Shown: positions 6,625-9,119 of the stretch, piece after piece
How positions within the stretch are numbered: the stretch's first letter is position 1
Layout of the letters: each line of letters starts with the position of its first letter
DNA from: an uncultured Dehalococcoidia bacterium
GTDB lineage: Bacteria > Chloroflexota > Dehalococcoidia > Lucifugimonadales > GCA-2712585
Assembly: GCA_913052045.1 (NCBI GenBank)
Contig: CAJXDJ010000023.1
Coordinates: 1-9,119 of the forward strand
Length of the DNA: 9,119 nucleotides
Direction of reading: 5' to 3'
Made by a program: the position numbers and the translations under genes
The notes under the pieces: model-generated
Seen by the model: the letters and a program-made list of their open reading frames with translations, nothing else
Told to the model about the DNA's origin: nothing
Databases searched by the model: none

Positions 6625-7632
6625 CTATAATGTGAACTGAGCTTCGGTGTATTCAAGATCTTTTTGATAAACTTGAATTCGCATATGTTGAGCTTCTGCT
6701 ATCAAAATTCTATAGTCGGCACCTATGTTTATTGATACAGGGTGCCAAAAACGCCACTCGGGTTCCAGATCCACGCGGTCTCTAGCTTTGGCTAAATCTG
6801 GGTTGGCTGCTATAGAAGCCTTAGCCCACGAGGATAGGTCAGAAGCATCCCCCTTGATAGCAAGGAGAAAAGTCCCATCTGGTTCATAGACTACGACTCT
6901 ATGATTTCCCCAATCTGCGATGTATATATCTCCCTCTAGGTCTATTGTAACGTCGGCTGGGTGGTTTAAAGAATCAGCCGATGTGTCCGCATAGGCAATC
7001 GACAACAGTGGGTCACCATCAGGGCTAAATTTTTGGACCCGATTGTTTCCCCAATCGGCGACATAGACGTTCCCTGCTATATCCAGACCAATTCCCCAAG
7101 GGTTATTTAAAGAGCCTATTTCGGATCCGAATCGTCCAAACCCATGGAGATATTTCCCATCGTTAGAATACTTTTGTATTCGATGGTTTTTTGAATCTAC
7201 TATCCAAATGTTTTGGTTAGAATCAATAGCAATTCCCGCTGGGCTGTTAAATTCTCCATCCCCGGTCCCATATAACCCCCATTTCCCAACGAATTCCCCG
7301 TCATTTTGGAAGATTACTACCTTATGGTCGGCCTGATCGGTCACGTAAAGGCGATCAGCAGTGTCAGAAGCCAATCCTCCCGGCCACAAAAACTGCCCAG
7401 GGCCATTACCTGGCGTGCCTATGTCGGCGATCCAATCTTGTGCAGAAATCGAACACTTGGTAATGCGGGCGTTAGGAGATGCTTCGTCTCCCCAATTTGC
7501 GATATATAGCGTATCATCCTTTCCTCTGGCCAAACCAACGGGGTGTCGAAACCCTATTTCTGACCGAGATATTTTCCCAATATTAGTGGCATAGGTAAAA
7601 GCTCTTCCTGACGCTATGTGGGTCAAGGGCAT
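6625..7632 (-). CDS. NHL-repeat six-bladed beta-propeller protein (copy B)
   Basis: A 335-aa paralogue of the next gene downstream: the two align without any gap and my hand count gives 184 of 335 identical residues (about 55%). Blades start at the same positions (P31, P84, P131, P178, P225, P298), with VTDQADHKV, IVDSKNHRI, VADWGNNRV and IADWGNHRV as the blade signatures. Most conserved is the C-terminal quarter (LSSWAKA, RVDLEPEWRFW, ILIAEAQHMRIQ and the final EAQFTL). The strand around residues 201-220 has diverged almost completely. GGGAGGT stands five bases before the ATG, and no signal peptide is seen. It lies downstream of the large hairpin that separates it from the DUF1501 gene; no clear promoter of its own was found in the 106-bp gap. 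Function unknown; probably a soluble ligand- or protein-binding propeller. Confidence 0.92.
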   Translation of the reverse strand: MPLTHIASGRAFTYATNIGKISRSEIGFRHPVGLARGKDDTLYIANWGDEASPNARITKCSISAQDWIADIGTPGNGPGQFLWPGGLASDTADRLYVTDQADHKVVIFQNDGEFVGKWGLYGTGDGEFNSPAGIAIDSNQNIWIVDSKNHRIQKYSNDGKYLHGFGRFGSEIGSLNNPWGIGLDIAGNVYVADWGNNRVQKFSPDGDPLLSIAYADTSADSLNHPADVTIDLEGDIYIADWGNHRVVVYEPDGTFLLAIKGDASDLSSWAKASIAANPDLAKARDRVDLEPEWRFWHPVSINIGADYRILIAEAQHMRIQVYQKDLEYTEAQFTL

Positions 7633-7665
7633 ATGTTACCTCCCGTGCAAACTTTTTGTTTTGGG

Positions 7666-7718
7666 AACGACAGTGAGGTGAACCGCTCGCTTTAGTTGTG
7701 GTTCACCTCACTGTCGTT
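7666..7718. terminator. Strong hairpin, 19-bp perfect inverted repeat with T-run on the plus strand
   Basis: Arms 7666-7684 (AACGACAGTGAGGTGAACC) and 7700-7718 are perfect reverse complements around a 15-base loop. On the plus strand five T follow (7717-7721), giving the form of an intrinsic terminator. On the minus strand, the coding direction of both flanking genes, the stem is followed by CCCAAAACAAAAAG and not by a U-run. A second small palindrome, CCCC-AAT-GGGG (7725-7735), lies between it and the DUF1501 stop codon. It may terminate or stabilise the DUF1501 message, act on antisense transcription, or be a dispersed repeat unit. Confidence 0.6.
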
Positions 7719-7738
7719 TTTAGGCCCCAATGGGGTGT

Positions 7739-8863
7739 TTACTTATTTATGAAACTCAGCTTTTCGAAGGAACCGCCGACGATTTCGGTCGGATCTAGAT
7801 GCATGAAGTCTTCGAGGAGGGTGGAATAAAAACCACGGAAGTCATAGTTTGGTGCCAAGTCTCCTTCTTGAAGATCTTCTCTCTTCATGGATGGATACTC
7901 GGAGTAGTGTCCGCCTTTAACTGGATCACCGATCGCGAACGCAACACCAGCAGCCCCATGGTCAGTACCTGATCCGTTGTCTACGACACGTCTGCCGAAT
8001 TCAGAAAACATTATGAGGACTACGTTGTCTGCCATATCATGCTCCCTGAGGTCTGCGAAGAAATCCGAGACTGATCTGGATGCATCCTGCCAAAGCCCTT
8101 TGTGCCCGGGCATCTGGGAAGCATGTGTGTCCCAGGAGGCACTCTGTGTGTAAAAGAACCGTGTGCCCAGATTGGCCTGTAGCACCATAGAGATTCCCTT
8201 GAACTTCTGCGCAAGTGGGGTGGCTGCATATTCCACAGATGAAGAATACATCTCAGGAGCGATCTTAAGGATATCAGCGCCCTTCAAAGCGTCTAGGCCG
8301 GTCTGGCCTAGATAATCCATTACTGGGCCTGTTCCTATAGCGGGGGAATATACGCGGGAGAAACGCTCTAGTGCTCTTTGGCGTTGCTGCTCTCCAGTTA
8401 TTCCGGTCAGCACACCGTAATTCTCGATATCGGATACTGAAGCAACTGGAACGCCTGGCATGGCCATCGCTCTGGGAAGGCCCTGCCCAAAATTGACAGC
8501 TGTCAGAACATTTTCCTTACCAGGATCGACGACTTTTGTGGCTCTACCGACCCAACCCTCGGTTCCAACTTTATTGGGTTCGCAAGTGTGCCATATGTCC
8601 ATAGATCGAAAGTGAGAACGGGGAGAGTTTTCATACCCTATTCCGTGTATAAGAGCCATCTTGCCTTCTTCCCAGAAGGGTTTAAGTGCTCCCATCTCGG
8701 GATGGAATCCGTATTTGTCGTCTATGGGGATTTCTTCCCCTTCGGGTATTACGATGTTTTTTCTGTAGTCTCTGTACAAGCCTTCCTGTCGAGGGACTAT
8801 GGTATTCAGATAGTCATTTCCTCCAGTTAGTTGGAAGACTACCAGTATAGGATCTTTAGCCAT
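7739..8863 (-). CDS. DUF1501 domain-containing protein
   Basis: A 374-aa protein of the DUF1501 family (PF07394), related to the alkaline phosphatase/sulfatase superfamily. Diagnostic motifs are VVFQLTGGNDYLNTIVP (8-24), HGIGYENSPRSHFRSMDIWHT (73-93), GWVGRA (103-108), SWDTHASQ (243-250), FSEFGRRVVDNGSGTDHGAAG (286-306, with conserved Glu, Arg and His), and YDFRGFYSTLLEDF (340-353). Most DUF1501 proteins carry an N-terminal Tat signal and are slightly longer; here the domain begins directly after MAKDP, so the protein should stay in the cytoplasm unless a partner carries it out. The ATG is preceded by AAGGAGT at six bases, which leaves no room for a missed signal peptide. It follows a DUF1800 gene by 69 bp, the classic pairing of these families. 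Biochemical role unproven. Confidence 0.92.
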   Translation of the reverse strand: MAKDPILVVFQLTGGNDYLNTIVPRQEGLYRDYRKNIVIPEGEEIPIDDKYGFHPEMGALKPFWEEGKMALIHGIGYENSPRSHFRSMDIWHTCEPNKVGTEGWVGRATKVVDPGKENVLTAVNFGQGLPRAMAMPGVPVASVSDIENYGVLTGITGEQQRQRALERFSRVYSPAIGTGPVMDYLGQTGLDALKGADILKIAPEMYSSSVEYAATPLAQKFKGISMVLQANLGTRFFYTQSASWDTHASQMPGHKGLWQDASRSVSDFFADLREHDMADNVVLIMFSEFGRRVVDNGSGTDHGAAGVAFAIGDPVKGGHYSEYPSMKREDLQEGDLAPNYDFRGFYSTLLEDFMHLDPTEIVGGSFEKLSFINK

Positions 8864-8932
8864 AATGTACTCCTTATAGTGGGTCTTAATTTATTTTAGC
8901 AGACAAAGGGCTATAGGCTTCGGGATTCTACC

Positions 8933-9119
8933 CTAGCCGAATTGATACTCCCTGGTGGCTGCGATGAGTTGTAACATTTCTGCCACACGGATTCCAAAGG
9001 CCTCTACGTCAGCCTCCGATGACCCGCGTTTCAGATCTCCTCCACTTTGGGCGGCATGAGTTATGAGCTCTTCTCTAGTTCCCTTGTCTATCTGGATAGC
9101 TCCGAGTAGTTCTAAACAC
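8933..9119 (-). CDS. DUF1800 family protein, C-terminal fragment (5' end outside window)
   Basis: About 61 codons are open from the right edge to a TAG at 8935-8933. The peptide starts LELLGAIQIDKGTREEL and ends RVAEMLQLIAATREYQFG. The closing 'LQLI-A-x-x-(E)YQ(F/L)' pattern is typical for the C-terminus of DUF1800 proteins (PF08811 type), and the DUF1501 gene directly downstream supports the call because the two families are commonly adjacent. Only the last part of a protein normally 450 aa or more is visible, so domain content and any signal sequence cannot be judged. Confidence 0.75.
   Translation of the reverse strand, partial: CLELLGAIQIDKGTREELITHAAQSGGDLKRGSSEADVEAFGIRVAEMLQLIAATREYQFG

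Noticed and set aside
5500..7632. Assigning the NHL proteins as peptidylglycine amidating lyases
   Set aside because: Only one of the three zinc histidines known from the animal enzyme seems to be present, so the fold is shared but not the site.
7725..7735. CCCC-AAT-GGGG palindrome as a stand-alone terminator for the DUF1501 gene
   Set aside because: A 4-bp stem followed by no U-run in the sense direction is too weak; kept only as part of the larger hairpin region.

Overview
The window looks like a piece of a free-living, uncultured, probably marine bacterium of moderate GC. All calls come from reading the sequence; no database search was possible. The mix of a DUF1501/DUF1800 pair, soluble NHL propellers, PuuE-like deacetylase paralogues, an aldo/keto reductase and a GlcG/HbpS protein, with strong AGGAGG-type ribosome binding sites, resembles the Chloroflexota SAR202 / Dehalococcoidia lineages. 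That placement is an inference, held at about 50%. No mobile element, CRISPR array, tRNA or rRNA was seen, and no gene-free stretch exceeds 300 bases.

Layout. Nine of the ten genes are on the minus strand. Read in the direction of minus-strand transcription, the order is: the C-terminal end of a DUF1800 protein (cut by the right edge); a DUF1501 protein; a strong 19-bp hairpin; two tandem paralogous six-bladed NHL propellers of identical length (335 aa); an aminotransferase class IV and aldo/keto reductase pair with its own sigma70-like promoter; a short convergent gap; the single plus-strand gene, a GlcG/HbpS (DUF336) protein; then, after a divergent promoter region, a seven-repeat BNR/Asp-box propeller followed by two PuuE-like polysaccharide-deacetylase-fold proteins. 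The second of these runs off the left edge.

How the genes may work together. Three tight minus-strand groups are visible: DUF1800-DUF1501 (69-bp gap), aminotransferase-AKR (41-bp gap), and BNR propeller-deacetylase-deacetylase (33- and 35-bp gaps). None of the complete proteins has a recognisable signal peptide, so three beta-propellers and a DUF1501 protein, types often exported, appear to be cytoplasmic here. PuuE-like hydrolases act on C-N bonds of small molecules in the one well-characterised case (allantoinase). A PLP aminotransferase, an NADPH-type reductase and a DUF336 protein would fit small-molecule catabolism, but no substrate can be named from sequence.

The points most worth a second look are the hairpin at 7666-7718, whose T-run is on the strand opposite to all nearby genes; the ungapped NHL paralogue pair; the missing export signals; and the two adjacent deacetylase-fold paralogues that lack the usual second metal-binding histidine.
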